From Cristatella mucedo (taxonomy: Eukaryota > Bryozoa > Phylactolaemata > Cristatellidae), in contig WPIO01000086.1 of NCBI GenBank assembly GCA_009760855.2, forward strand, positions 186,001 through 250,000: DNA of 64,000 nt, written 5' to 3'. The notes below the pieces were generated by a model, which was not told the DNA's origin, did no database searches, and saw only the letters and a list, made by a program, of their open reading frames with translations. The translations under genes and the position numbers were made by a program. Within the stretch, counting starts at the first letter, position 1. Every line of letters begins with the position of its first letter. Of this stretch, positions 1 to 12,469 are shown piece after piece.

Positions 1-2559
1 ATTGACTTGCTCATTAAGTCCAGAGCTGTAATTGTAACTGCTCTTTGAGGAAAATGTATGTACTAGCATTAAAATAATCTGTTTACAACGTTTAACCATC
101 ATCGTTATCTCTAACGAGGCAACCATATAGCTTCCTCGCCTACGTACATGAAGAGGTGACCTGGTCTCCATGCAGATTAGGTAGCCACTTCGCGAATGTT
201 GACCGTAAAAAGTTCTGCAAGTACTCGGGACGTGATGCGGATGATGGAAAACATAAAATTCCCATAGTTTCGGTGAATCTAAAAATGATAATTCTCTTAG
301 GCCATCATTAATTTTTCACGAATTTTGCATAACTCTCAAAGTCAGCTGGTCACGTTGAAGCCTTACCAAAGTTACACTAGACTAAATCAACTGCACTTTA
401 AAATCTGCCTTTGACGATATGAAATTACACAATTCATTGTTTTTTATACCATTTGTATCAGATCATAACGTCAAAGTTAGCCTAAGAATGTTTGGCAACC
501 GATTTCAACGCCTGCAACTAAGAGCTGGCAGTGCCTTTAAGCTGTATAAAAATTATAACAGCCGATTTCAAAATCGGAGGGTAAGCATCGTGCTGTGAAT
601 CGTATTTGTTAACTCTAAATTACACAGCTCTTCTAGGCCATTTTCTGATCGAGTAGTGTATCGATACCAGAGAAGTTTTTGTCACTCATTTTAAGGTACT
701 CACAAACACTCACTATTGCAAACCTGATTGGTAATTAGATTCAATCAAGTTTGATATCATACTACTCGCTATTTTACTCAGCCTTTTTGCTTTACGTCTG
801 AATAACGACCTCAACCTTTTTAGAAATTGTGTTTGCTTAGCTCTTGTGCTCCATTAGCCTAGAAATCAGCTCGACAGGCGTAAGTATGTCATTAGACCTA
901 TCGAGATATACAATTACAGAACATGTTTCCAATACCCCAACAGCTTTCGTAGGTTTCACGTAATTTATCTTCAGTATTTCAATGCAGACTGCGGTACCAT
1001 CTTGCTTGCTAAATTACATGTAAGCTAACTTTAAAGCACATCTTAAAGAGATTCGTAACAAATATTGTGCTCTATTCAAACAATATTATGTAGCTCTACG
1101 AATCATCAAACGTAGAAGCATCAGTTTTACCTATTAAGCTAATGGCTAACAACCGATTTGCCAAACAGTTTGCTGATATGACGGAATCTTTCACAAGCTT
1201 ATCAGTTGACCTCCAAGCAGACATGGAACGGCTCATTATAAGGCGAGTTCCCAGCAATATCTGAAACAGTCCTTAGCCTGTTACGTTGTATGGTCTTAAA
1301 TGAGTACTCGATAAGTATACGTGCTTAGTAATTATTGGTACTTTATATCCCTACAAAATTCAACAGCTTATCACTGAAAGTGAACTAAGTAAACTCAGAC
1401 AAGTAGAAAAGATATAACTAATAGCTGACTAATAGCTTCAGTATTTTTTATTGGAATCTACACAATGATTTGTATACTGTTAATATCCTTTTCAAGATAA
1501 TAACCAATACGGCCCATATTTAAATACAATCAGAGATCTTAAAGATTAAAATAGAGACGATAAATTTCATAATTTATAAGTTTGAAATTTTAGTTTTTCA
1601 ACCATTGTTACATCGTAAAGGGCTCCTAAAGTTAGTGACAGAACCCCAAATGCTGACGTGTTTTTTTATTTTGATTGAAATCAGACCCTCGAGAAGTGAG
1701 TTCTTAAACCATTGGGATATTTACAACACTCAATGCACGTTTAGTGGCAGAGGCTCGCTGCGAAAGTAAGATTTCTATATTTACCTAGTTTAACATTCCT
1801 ACACTAGTTATCTGCTTTTCTCTTGCAGAGCGAGTATAAATTTACTAATGAATATTGCTAGACCATTGATTGAAAATACACGCTGTAGCTTGTCAAGAAA
1901 TTCTTATCTAAGCAAAGTGCAATTTATTTATGTATTTGACAAAAACTCGGCATCATTTCCTGTAGAACCGATGACATTTTTGTAGTTGGAACAAGAATAC
2001 GCACGAAGTTACACTGTTCCACAATATAACTTAAATTATTATGCTCATATTTACCAAGTATAAATGTTTAATCTAACGATAACACTCGTTGCAGTCTCCT
2101 CACCAAAATTTTGTTATATTGCCAATAATTATCTATCACGATAAGTACTATGGTTTTAAGGGAGCCTGTTATGTATTCACTGCCCATTAGTAAAATTCGA
2201 CATTATGCTCGAAAAAGCACCGAATCCCCATAGAATTAGCCGACTCCAGCCTAACTACTGTGGTTTTACACTTCATTTGATGGCTGCTCACAATTTATTA
2301 AGGTAATGTGACCTTGATCACTAACGGGTGATCAAATTGGTATTTATAGGAGGAGCGAAACCACGAAATCAATCCGTGCGAATTCTTTACAATGTATTCA
2401 GCTTCAGCACTTTAGTTAAATACTAGGTTCTTATTCCAAGGACAATTTTTTACTTTGTAAGACAAAAACGCCTCACATTGTTTTTTGACAGCTAATGTAA
2501 TTTTGTGTTACTGCAAAACAGTATGTACATGCATAGTAAGGTGTCATGCTTCTCTGCAG
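1..2559 (+). other. Probable 5' intron of Kunitz gene, copy A
   Basis: No gene or repeat family is recognised here. By analogy with copy B, where a non-coding first exon ends at 14875, this stretch would be most of a roughly 2.6-kb intron. It ends in a pyrimidine-rich acceptor with AG at 2558-2559, eleven bases before the start codon at 2570. Another acceptor-like site (CTTTTCTCTTGCAG) lies near 1817-1830 and could start an alternative 5' exon. The splice model is inferred, not shown by transcripts. Confidence 0.45.
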
Positions 2560-2569
2560 GTCAATCAAG

Positions 2570-4963
2570 ATGAAGTCAGCACTGGCAATTATTCTTGTCA
2601 TATGCTTTTCTGTAAGTAATTCGTGGCGTTAAAAGTATATGCTAGTTGCTGCAATCCTTGAGATGCATAAACTCTAGCCTAAAAGATTTCTGGATCAGAC
2701 CGTTTGCTATGTGTGTTGTTAAAATATTTCCACTATGTGTAAGTGCTCCTATTTTTTCTCTTTAGGTAACGGCTGAGGCAAATTCAGGTATGTCGAAATT
2801 CTAGATAGCCAAAAAACTTTCGCGAACTGATAAATACAGAGTGATTATGAGAATAAAATCAAACCGTGCTGACACTGTGCATGCTGCCACTAACCAAATT
2901 TGCATGCTGACCATATGCATGTCACCCCTAACCACAATATTAATTGTGTTTGTCTTACAAGCATTGTTTTACTTACCATTCAATTGCATTTCCCTTTGCA
3001 GCAAATGTAAAGCGCCTAGAAAGAGATTAAGTTCTCTGAGGCGCTTTATCAAGTGTATTATTATTACTATTATTAAAGCACAACCAGCACGTGCTCTCCT
3101 AAATCATTTAATCTTAAAGGCCAGCAATAGTTATTCCATAGAGCCAACTGGATGATTTGTTTTCTTCCAGCAGTGAAAGACCATCTATAATTTTGATGCA
3201 ATTGAAATTATCTTTTTCAGCTTGCACATTGCCTCCGTCGAGTGGACCTTGCAGAGGAAAATTTATGAAGTACTACTACGATCCAAATTCTTGTCAGTGC
3301 AAACTCTTTTGGTACGGCGGATGCTTCGGTAATTTGAATCGATTTGGGTCCAAAACGGAATGCAAGGCTACATGCAGTGAAGGTGAGTGCTAGTTTTCTT
3401 AATTGTATTGAGCTATAAATTGATACATTTAAACATGTAATCTTAAAACTGCTTATATTAACCAATTGGCTACAGCGTCGTGTATTCCATTAATTTTGGA
3501 ACCTTAAATATATTGTATCAGTGACTATATCACTTTCATAAGCGTATGTAACATATTTTAATTGAGTATCGATGTTAGGGATCAATCGCTTTTCCCTTAC
3601 ACCTCTTTTAAATCAATGCATTAAATCTCTTATAGTTTTTTCGAAAGTACAAGAACGAAAACTGAGCATGTTTTCCTTCATCTAAATATATGTATATAAT
3701 ATAATAATAATAATAATAATATATATATATAATATATATATATATAATATATATATATATATAAATATATAATATATATATATATATTATATATATATAT
3801 ATATAATATATAATATATAATATATATATAATATATATATAATAATATATATATATCTAAATATATATCCAAATATATATAAATATATAGTCTTGACTCG
3901 TCTGCCGTGAGCCTCAAAGTTGTCAAATCACACTTCTTCTCGCCGACCTGCACTGGCTGCCAGTCAAGCAACGGACCGACTTCAATGCTGTGTCCTTCAC
4001 TCTTAGGTCACTTCTTTCTTTGGCTCTTGCCTATCTTTCGGATCTACTCTCTCACCAGGCCAAGCATTGTACCGCTCACTTTTTGGAATCCAACAGTCTA
4101 CCAACACCTCGTACAAACTCCAAATCCTTTGCAGACCTTACATTTAGTTCGTATGCTTCCAAAGCCTGGAACTCACTCACGACTTGGGTCACAACAGAGA
4201 TTCATTTGACCTCTTTGAAAAAGAACTTAAAGCGCAACTATATACGACAGCATTTAGTGGGCTCCGGTGATTCTTACTGCGTGTGCTTTTGGATGCTGAC
4301 ACTGTGCATACTACCACTAATCACACATTTTTGCTAACCCTGTGCATGTCACATAGAATAGTTGTATTATTGTTGTTTATCCAGTGCGACATTATTCGCC
4401 ATTCAATAGCGTTTTTCTTTACAAGTAAATGAAAAGGACTAGAAATAGACTGAAATCTATGAGGACACTTTATCAAGTGTTTTATTTTTATTGTCATTGT
4501 TGGCCCAGACTAAAGAGACATATTATAAATGGCCTTCAAAATATATCGTGACTAGATGCCCCAATTCCGAGCAGGAAAATTGAATCCGAATCACGACTAT
4601 GGTGCCGACTTAGAATAAATGCCTAGAATTATTTCCCATTGACACCAAATGATTTAAAAAAGCAAGTTTATGTGAACGATATTTCTTGTTTGCTAAGTCA
4701 CTGCCATGCTAAGAACGAGATCTGTTCGGAAATAGCTGGCTGAGAGCAATACCATGAGTAATTATGACACCTTATAATGTCTTCCCTGTGAGAGTGCTGA
4801 CTTGGGCACCGTTGTTCTAAGTCGGCCTTGAATTCGAAAGCCGATTCACCATGTGGCACATTCTAAATATTAACTTTCAAGTTGTTTTTGTACGTATACA
4901 CAATTTTTACTTGAGAGAATAACCTATTTCATTTCTTTCGTTGCAGCATGCCCTCGAGGTTAA
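2570..4963 (+). CDS. Secreted Kunitz/BPTI-domain protein, copy A (4 exons)
   Basis: Coding exons are 2570-2611, 2766-2787, 3221-3382 and 4947-4963, all with GT donors and AG acceptors, giving 80 residues. Exons 1-2 encode a signal peptide (residues 1-19, predicted cut after Ala-Glu-Ala). Exon 3 holds the whole Kunitz domain, with Cys at 23, 32, 48, 56, 69 and 73, the exact BPTI spacing (8-15-7-12-3). Gly-Pro-Cys-Arg at 30-33 places Arg at P1, which in this family suggests inhibition of trypsin-like serine proteases. Tyr-Gly-Gly-Cys (53-56), Asn61 and Phe63 match BPTI landmarks. Two extra Cys (46 and 77) could form a fourth disulfide; Cys77 is on exon 4, which encodes only the last few residues. 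AATAAA is at 5035-5040. Family members serve as protease inhibitors or as venom channel blockers; the sequence does not decide between these roles, though P1 Arg favours inhibition. Confidence 0.9.
2862..3078 (+). mobile_element. L2-A 3' tail in Kunitz intron 2, copy A
   Basis: This matches the non-coding 3' end of the L2-A family, including the repeated GCATGCTGCCACTAACCA motif, the AAAGCGCC/GGCGCTTT hairpin and the closing ATT repeat. It accounts for half of the 433-base intron. It contains a CCCTTTGCAG acceptor-like site that the mature transcript presumably skips. Confidence 0.85.
3682..3890. repeat. AT-rich microsatellite in Kunitz intron 3, copy A
   Basis: About 209 bases of (AT)n, AAT and ATAT blocks. 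It lies directly against the 5'-truncated L2-A piece that follows. The array in copy B is arranged differently inside, as expected for slippage. Confidence 0.95.
3892..4500 (+). mobile_element. L2-A fragment (RT C-terminus and tail), intron 3, copy A
   Basis: 5'-truncated L2-A. Its broken frames carry the ADLHWLPVKQR-like segment, the LSHQAKH segment and the KAWNSL segment typical of the L2 RT C-terminus. The 3' tail follows, with a degenerate hairpin (AAGGACTAGAAATAGACTG...GAGGACACTTTATC). It is a dead copy inside the 1,564-base intron 3. Confidence 0.85.
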
Positions 4964-5034
4964 AAAACGAGATTATGTATCCGAAGGCGAATCGTCGCGA
5001 CATTGAGTGTTATACGACTGATGAATAACATCGA

Positions 5035-5040
5035 AATAAA
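5035..5040 (+). promoter_or_regulatory. Polyadenylation signal, Kunitz copy A
   Basis: Canonical AATAAA, 71 bases after the stop codon and upstream of an AAAGTTTTATTT stretch. This fixes a short 3' UTR of about 90-110 bases. Confidence 0.75.
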
Positions 5041-5059
5041 CGATCGAGTATTGAAAGCC

Positions 5060-5690
5060 AAAGTTTTATTTCGCGAAGATACTTTTATCTCAATTGATTC
5101 ATAAGATCAAGTATGCATCACAAGTTGCTAAATATGGTTACATATAATTAGCTAGTTGTAATAAATACGATCTCCTGTAAATACGTTTAGAGACTTGATT
5201 GACACTCAGAACAGTTTAGAAATTACGGTTTGAGAGTGGGATAGAAAAATTCAAATTTAAATAGATGGCTAAACGAATGAAATATTGTCTCTATGAGCGT
5301 TTATGTAAACTAAGTTAAATATTGCTAGTAATCTTAATTGCAGAATCTAAAACACTCGGGGTAGCCAAAGCATTAGTTAAAAAACAAAACTGGAGTCCTA
5401 CCAGTAACCAGATAAGTTTACCCTCGCTATTCAGTTGTTATTTAAAAATGATTTTGAAAATAGAAGAGATACTGTGACTGGGACTGACTAATCTGCTCCG
5501 CTCTGATTTGCCTGCGCCTCTGCGAATTTTTGTTTCCTCTTTAGTTGCTTACTCGCCAGTCTCACTTTGGGCATTCTTATCGATGGCTCGACCAAGAGAA
5601 GTGCCCTGCAGCCAAAGGAGAGTATTTACGGGTTTTTGGAATTAGCAGTTCTCTTGGGGGGGCTCTGCTTTGGATTCAAAGGTACTACAT
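5060..5690. other. Intergenic stretch, copy A
   Basis: I see no coding potential, RNA gene or recognised repeat here. It lies between the Kunitz gene's poly(A) site and a compound L2-A fragment. A run of eight G occurs near 5657. Confidence 0.5.
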
Positions 5691-5692
5691 CC

Positions 5693-6330
5693 GAGACCTG
5701 ACCGAAGTTTACAAGTAAACTAATAATGCACCTATGTATGACAGCACTTAGTTGGACCCAGTGATTTGCCCACCGTGAGCTAATTCTTGGTGACAATGTG
5801 CATGCTGCAAGAAGGACGAATCAGAGGGACCCACTGAATGCGGTCTTAAATAGGTGTGTTTCTAAGTTCATATTAAACGTGGTTAAGTCATGTGACGCTC
5901 TGCTGCCAGTCGGGAGGGAGTTCCAGGCTTTGTGAGCATACGAACTAAATGCACGGTGCCAATGCTGCCAAACCCTGAAACTCAATCCCGTTTTGCACCG
6001 CAACATCCCCCAACTTGTAATGTATTTTAAACTAAGCAATAAGTAATTGAAAAGCACCTATTTATGACGGTACTTAGCGGGTCCGGGTGATTTGCCCTTG
6101 ATGTACTAATGCAATCTGACAGTGCTGCTTGCTGCCACTAACCACACTTGAATGTTCACCTTGAGCATGTCACCCTTAATCATTTTACTTACGTTGTTTA
6201 CCTATCATGATACCACTAACCATTCAATCGTGATTCCTTGACAGCAAATGTAACGAGCCAAGAAAAGACCTGAGTTGTCTGAGAGCACTTTATCAAGTGC
6301 ATTATCATTATCATCATTATTTAAACTTCC
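5693..6330 (+). mobile_element. L2-A tail pieces with an inverted L2-A insert, copy A
   Basis: Forward L2-A 3' sequence at about 5693-5800 and 5962-6330 flanks a reverse-strand piece of the same RT C-terminal region at about 5805-5960. The outer piece ends in a decayed hairpin and (ATC/ATT)n. The part after the insert overlaps consensus already present before it, so this is not a simple insertion into one copy. Confidence 0.75.
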
Positions 6331-6859
6331 TCTTGGTATGACGTTAACCAAAGTTTGAAATGTGTACTATTACGTTTTTACTCAAGACCGACAGATCATT
6401 GTGGACCACCTCTCCACATAAGTGATAGTTTTCCCATGCTGGCACAGTGCTAAACTGCAATAAAGTCAAGTTTTAGTGGCGATTTCAGAGTGAGGATGTG
6501 ACGTCCGTCGTCTATCAAGGGACACCTTAAAGTAGAAGATACATGAGGGGCCATTATCAGACGATCCTATTTTCTCTACTTGAAAAAATCTTATTGATGA
6601 TGGATGCTACTGCCATTTTTAAGACTGCATTTCATCCCTATGACATTGGAAAGTGGATTTTTTTTTCCTTTCTGGGAATCATTTTTTTATCCAAACTTCG
6701 TGATACACTATAGACTAATACGACACTGAAATTCGCATTTACAAAGCTTATTTTATCCCTATTCCCTCAATCCTTATATATCCTTATTTATATCCCTAAA
6801 CTTTAACAATGAAGAATCCAACCTAATAATCGTAGGCAGATATATACTTACCGATTATT

Positions 6860-7857
6860 ATGTGTACCGGACCCTTAGGCAAGATCAGTCTGGCATCCTT
6901 CGGATGATATTGCTCGTAATGAAAGTGGCCTGGACCAAAACAAATTGTTCGTCAAAAAACCACTCTTCTTTGGCTATCAGGTCGGATCAATTTTCAATAA
7001 TTCCATCTTTCGAAGTTCAGTACTTTCACTTGGAGAATGTAGCTAAAATAACGACCTTTGCTGATCAAAGACCGACTGTTAAAACATGTCATGTGCTCGT
7101 GACATCACGTTTAGCTTATTACAATTCACTTTCTTTAGGGCGCCCGGGATTTTTATTAAATTGTCAGCTGCTCGTGCCTTCATCAGCAGCTCGTCAGGTA
7201 CAAACCCTACCGACTTCGCTGCAGCCTTCCGAACTTACATCCCCCTATTGCTGGTTCGCACCTATGCTGCTAGGCTAGTCTGCAGTGGGCGACACTGTTG
7301 CCACATCACATCACTTCTCGCAGTCCTGCATTGGCTCCCAGTCAAGCAAAGCTTCGACTTCATGGTTGCTGTCCCTGCACTCTTTGGCTCCAGCTTATCT
7401 ATCGGATCTACTCCTCCTAAAACTTTAACATCCTACTACCTTGATTTCAAAATCAAAATTTTTACCTATATCTCGGACAAGACTCAAATCCATTGGAAAC
7501 CTGGCCTTTAGTTCGTATTCTGCTAATAGCCTTGAACTCACTCCCGACCAGCCTCAACTCATCTCCTGACTTGTCCGCATAAAAAATTAAATAAAATAGG
7601 ATACTTGGGACCGGCTTATTTGGGTCATTGAGATTCGTCCTTTATAAGCTTGTGAGTGCTAATCATGTGCATGATAACACTAACCATTCTTGCATGCTGA
7701 CCCTTTGCATGTCACCTTAAACATGTTATTTTTGTAGAAAAAGCTACAACTAACAATTTAATCGTGCTTCTTGTGTAGCAATCGTAGAGTGCCTATAAAG
7801 AGGTAGCGTCTTCAGAGGGCACTTTATCCTGTGTAATTTCGTTATAGTTATTATTTA
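6860..7857 (+). mobile_element. L2-A fragment, RT C-terminus to tail (crosses duplication edge)
   Basis: Degenerate but continuous L2-A homology. It runs through the VTSRL-YYNSL segment around 7100, the HWLPVKQ segment near 7335 and the 3' tail, with a decayed hairpin and ATT-rich end near 7857. Several frameshifts are present. The 1-7097 duplication ends inside this element. Confidence 0.8.
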
Positions 7858-9694
7858 AATTAGTAGGATTTACTACGTACCTGTTTAGCCTTGAATCAGC
7901 GTCAAGATTTCTAATCTTGCAAGTCTGGGCCAATGATTCATTTGCACCAGCCCATCTATTCGACTTCCTTTCTACTCCAGCATGCATACACAACATCCGT
8001 CGCTCAGCTTCCGGTCTTCGTGCCTTCCTTCGAAGTCGATTGATATACATTGATGAGGGAGCTTTCAGCTGGTAATCCCTTTAAGTCGGACATTGGCTAT
8101 TCAATACTGTCACTACCTGCAGTGACTATGCACGCTTTAGGTATCCGAGCGACATGCATCCGTTCCTGCCAGCTTTCCTATTCCCCCTCGTGACCACACG
8201 TTAATGTTTTATTCCTGTAAACTCTGCATAATTACCGGTGCTCTATTAAGTGCATGTGTGTAGTCCTAATAGTCGGCTGCCGAGGGATTCTTCCCGTTGG
8301 CTTGAACATATCAGGTCAAACTAGGACGCTTGCTTTGTCGTGAACCTTGAACAAATCAAGGTATGCCACTCACACCAGGGGTCTGATATTCCTGCCGGAA
8401 ACTGTAAAGCACTTTGATAAGCAATGACTTTTTTAAAGCCAGTGATTTACAAATTACCATTCTTAATATTGCTGTTGTTGTTGTTGTTGCGGTACTCATG
8501 AGCTGTTCATGGTTCAGTATATGTTATTGACCAGGGGTACTATGAATCATTATTTCTGATGGTCTTATCTGCCATTTCTATATGCTGGTGAGGGCATTAT
8601 TCTTTTTTACTTTCATCCCCTACCTGTTATACTGAAGACTATTACTGATGAAATTCTAAAGGTGAATCGGGCTTAGACATGATATTGCCTAGCCCGGCAA
8701 CCTATTGTTCGTTTTGATATCTCTCATGCGACAATCCGTTGAATCGGCCTCAACTAGCTATTTGTATTTGATAATTTACCATAGGTAAACTCAATTAGTA
8801 ATTTGTGTCACATCAACAAGTTTTCTGTGCTTTTCCGATGGTATTTAGTAGTTGGTTTCAGAATTGTATAAGGCGAATATCATAAGAGTGGTGTGACTGA
8901 GGACCTGCATATGTCGTGAATCTGCTGCTTTGATCTTCAGATATAACTCGTGTTCTAAAGATTTCATGCGATTCCCTGGGCGATATTAGCTGGCAGAAAA
9001 CTTAATCCAGCTATAGAATGATTTTTCATGCATTTTTAGAAAACGGCATTCTCCTCCATTCGACCCATACTATAAGTAGAGAATTGAATTTAGAGTTTCT
9101 AGTTATTTTCGCAAAATTTCCCTTTGTATACTTGTGTCAAGGATTTAAAAAACTATTCTCAACCCAAAATTTGAAGCACACCTCAAAAATTATGACTGGT
9201 CGTTCAAATTTTATCTTTATTCAGCGATTCAAATCCACTCAACTACTCTCATCCATGTAACGAGCGATATGTCATGCTGCAACGATTGCAGGAATTGAAT
9301 TGCCCTAGCCCAGCCAGATCTCTCAGCTACAGAAAACGTTATTTATTTCAATATTCTACTTAAAAGATCGACTACAACGATCATTTTTCAGCTGAGGCAC
9401 TGCCGATAATTAAATTGTCCAGGTCCGATTGAGTTCAATCTGCCTTTTTAGTGATCTGTTCTCCTCGACCCGACATTTCATTTGTTACGTGAGTGTGGTT
9501 ATCACTTCTAAGCTAATGTTCATCTGCTTTATTTTCCGTTTAAACCTTCAGAATCTGAACACGCGAATGTAAAAACTTAGTAGAGCATTTCCAATGATCA
9601 GATACTAGAGGATGGCGAATTTCACCTCACAGAACTACGATACACAACATAGTGTAAAAGAGCCGTTACTTCACAAAGCTACGACGACTATATG
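7858..9694. other. No recognised gene
   Basis: Low-copy-looking sequence. The only structured item seen is a short TGT/TTG trinucleotide run at about 8468-8488. Open frames here are short, lack recognisable domains and overlap one another on both strands. Confidence 0.5.
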
Positions 9695-9880
9695 TGTTTT
9701 TCACCGGAGAGTTCTGTATAGCCCATTCACAGCCAACACGGCTTTCAGTACCCATTCGGTAGCCAGCCGACTTCCTCTCACACAGCACAGAGAAAGTGGG
9801 AAGCATAACAGAGACAGAAGAGCAGTTGAGGTAGCCTCAAACTCATCTTCTACTCAGGGCTCTCAACGGAAGTGTAATTT
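9695..9880 (-). mobile_element. L2-B 3' fragment
   Basis: Matches the reverse complement of the L2-B C-terminal and 3' region seen at 51470-51610. Shared blocks include the GAGAGTTCTGTATAGC, CATTCGGTAGCC and AGAGAAAGTGGGAAGC motifs. It is a short dead piece. Confidence 0.7.
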
Positions 9881-10299
9881 GACTAGAAGACTTTGCTTTT
9901 CTTTTTGTTGATGCTGTTTTGACAACGTCACTAGATGATCAGAATTTTGCGGTCCACTTCAAGAGCTGCCAAAATTACAAATTTGTCCTTGCGGAGACTG
10001 CATATACTGCTAGCGATCTCAACAAATCTCAATCCAAGATTAGGAACTGTTTACCACGGTGGCTTTCACAAAATTAAACTAGGCTTGTTCTTTCTGAACT
10101 ATGCTATTGCCTTTCCCATTTGGTCGGAACAAAAAAAAGCCGTTAACCCACCACAGCTAGTGATGAATAAGGCTGCAATGCTAGCTAATTGCCCATAGGT
10201 TCAGCTCTGATGTTTTTTTTCGGAAGGAACGTGAATGGCTTTTGGTTGATCAACGGATACAGTGTAGAGCTCTTATTCTGACCCGTGTAACCATGCCAT
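9881..10299. other. No recognised gene
   Basis: An open frame of 87 codons (9935-10198, +) shows no domain, signal peptide or codon bias that I can recognise. I see nothing else. Confidence 0.4.
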
Positions 10300-10304
10300 G
10301 ATAG

Positions 10305-10465
10305 TCAAAGATAGGGTGCTTGCTAATCACGACTGAGGTCGTGGATTGGAATTCTAAAGCGAGCGATCTTTTATTGCCAACTTCGGGTGGTGCTTATGGC
10401 CTCTAAAAATCTCCGGTCGCTGCACAAATGAGGCCATTAAATTAGCTGATATTTCCTGCGGCTCA
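10305..10465 (+). mobile_element. Degenerate tRNA-derived SINE
   Basis: Carries a decayed Pol III B box (GTGGATTGGAATTC), followed by the TTATTGCCA...GTGGTG...GGCCTC...GCTGCACAAATGAGGCC...TTAGCTGATATTT body. The same body occurs in the SINEs at 26.7, 51.8, 58.4 and 59.1 kb. This is the most diverged copy. Confidence 0.65.
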
Positions 10466-11069
10466 TTTATAATTACGCCATACTATGTATGAGTAATAGC
10501 CTTCACCTCGTGCATATACAGAATACTTAGGCTGTTGTACTACCACTCTTTAAAAGCGTTAGCAATAAATTCCTGTCTTCAGGTCCTAGACTTTGGATTT
10601 TGACACTATTGTTTTTAGTCAACGACACCAATCTCCTGCTTCAGACTGAGGCACATGTTCCAGTTAATTCGAGCTGCGACCTACATTTTAATCATTTTCA
10701 GAACTGTCCTCTTTGTTAAGCTTTTGAATTCCACCGCTTGGTATTGAACATTTTTGATAAAGTTCTGAGACGACATGATTGACTAACTTGACGAAATACT
10801 ATAATACTGCAGAATACTGTTTTATCTCACCATATATTTGGAAAAATGGAATGAAATTCTCTACGAATCAAAATAAAAAGGCCATCGATTAGCTTTCGAA
10901 GCAATTTTATCTTTATAGGTAGCCATGTAGTAGCAGCATCAGTTTGGGCGGAAAAAAAATTACAACAGAAACGTAATACAGTTTACTGCTATAGCACCAA
11001 AAAAACTTAATCTTTTTGTTTTCTGAAGTACACTTAGCTTGCCGAAAACTAGTAAGTTTCTTTTATCAG
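10466..11069. other. No recognised gene
   Basis: I see no domain, RNA gene or repeat family in this stretch. Confidence 0.4.
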
Positions 11070-11745
11070 TATTCAATTAAATAAGGTAAGCTGGCAACTA
11101 TGTTCGAATTTCATCATAACAAACAACAAAAGAGTTAAGAGATGTTGACCTGCTGGAGGGCTGGGACTAATCAAACTTTCAGTACAATTGAATGTCATAT
11201 GCCTAGAATTTAAATCCTAGATTATGAACGGCAATCACAGAGGCAAGATGGGGAGAAAAAAAACTGAGAATAACGGGAACAAGTACAGATCCCTGAAGTA
11301 CCCCATATTTTAGAGGTTCGGAAGATCATCTAGGCCAGTCACATCAATACTCCTGAGTCTCCTATTGAGGTAGGAACTGAATCAATGCAATGCAGTGCCA
11401 GTGATTACCAGGTGAGGTGAGAGGCACTCAAGAAGGACATGGCGATCGATATTATTATAATTTGCTGAAATATCGAGCAAAAAGAAATATACGCACTCTA
11501 CGTCAGTATGCCTTGCAAAGTTATACACACGAGGTAACTCTAACTCTGTGGAGTAATTAGCTCTAAAATCAGAATGGAACTCCATAGCAAGGTTTACATT
11601 TTCAATATATGTCTTTAGCATGTCTGCAATTGCTGGTTCCAGTGTCTTTTATAGTAACGTTAGAAGAGAGAGTGGGTGGTATTTGTCTAAGTTCTTTTGG
11701 TCTAGTGTTGCTTTTTTATTACTGGCCTGACTAAAAAAATGATCG
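11070..11745 (-). mobile_element. L2-A RT fragment
   Basis: Reverse-strand L2-A from the early RT region to just past the active-site region. The frame at 11382-11621 (-) reads FHSDFRANYSTE and LLDISANYNN...DRHVLLECL. These are decayed forms of the family motifs QSGFRA-HSTE and LLDISAAFDTIDHKVLLERL. No 3' tail is attached. Confidence 0.85.
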
Positions 11746-12469
11746 ATCGTCGACATCAGGGTTTTGTGATTGAGCATTTTTTTGATTTAAAAATATTTTT
11801 ATTGAAGCTGGACGTGGCTTTGGTAGAAGCACTATCTTCGTGACCGGATCATCCTATTTTAAGGTTCGACAGTTTAAATTGATGCCTCCCTGCTTTTTGT
11901 CCTCAATCCGATCTATACTTGAAGTTTCTAAGCAGGGTATTCTTGGCTGCTGACATTTTCGGTAATATGTATCATGAAAGCCAACCTGAATCTATTTCAA
12001 GATACCCACTTTCGGCAAAATCGAAAGCTTAAAGGCGTTTTTTTTAATACACCGTTCTATCAGCGGATGAAAGGCGACGAAAATGCAAGGAATGGAGTGC
12101 ACTTGCAGACTACCATCATAATCGCAGTGCTTTCTGTACATCCCTCAGTGGATGCAACTTGGCTTATAACCTATTTTAGCCTACAGGTAAATTGCCAGCT
12201 TTTTGCCCCAGCTCTTACGAAAGCTCTTTGCCTACTTCTGATGCAATATTAGCAATAGTAATACGTTTGAAATAGCGCTCTCAAAGAACTGAAAATCCTT
12301 CTAGGTACTTAACATTAGCCGAAAAAGAACAACGAAACAATGTTGGTGGTATTATGCTCTATGACAACAAGCATAGCATGGTTAGTGCTGACACATTCAG
12401 ACCTTGCATGCAAATATGATTAGTAAAGTCTCTATGATTTAAACTGAGCTATTTAATTTAATGTGTCTC
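11746..12469. other. No recognised gene
   Basis: A 92-codon open frame (11974-12252, +) has no recognisable domain. I see no repeat with a named family here. Confidence 0.4.

Larger units (their letters stand above)
1..7097. repeat. Segmental duplication, copy A
   Basis: This segment is repeated almost base for base at 14904-22016. It contains Kunitz gene copy A, its intronic L2 pieces, the AT microsatellite and downstream L2 fragments. Position 1 of the window pairs with 14904, so the repeat probably extends left of the window. The match stops at 7097, inside an L2-A element that continues uninterrupted in this copy. Most differences are changes in length of A or T runs, with a few substitutions. 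Confidence 0.95.

Noticed and set aside
3157-3393. An uninterrupted 78-codon frame containing the Kunitz domain
   Set aside because: Its first 21 codons are intron sequence before a good acceptor at 3220, and it runs through the exon 3 donor. The spliced model gives a signal peptide and the last cysteine.
3678-3971. A 97-codon minus-strand frame rich in Tyr and Ile
   Set aside because: It is a translation of the AT microsatellite.
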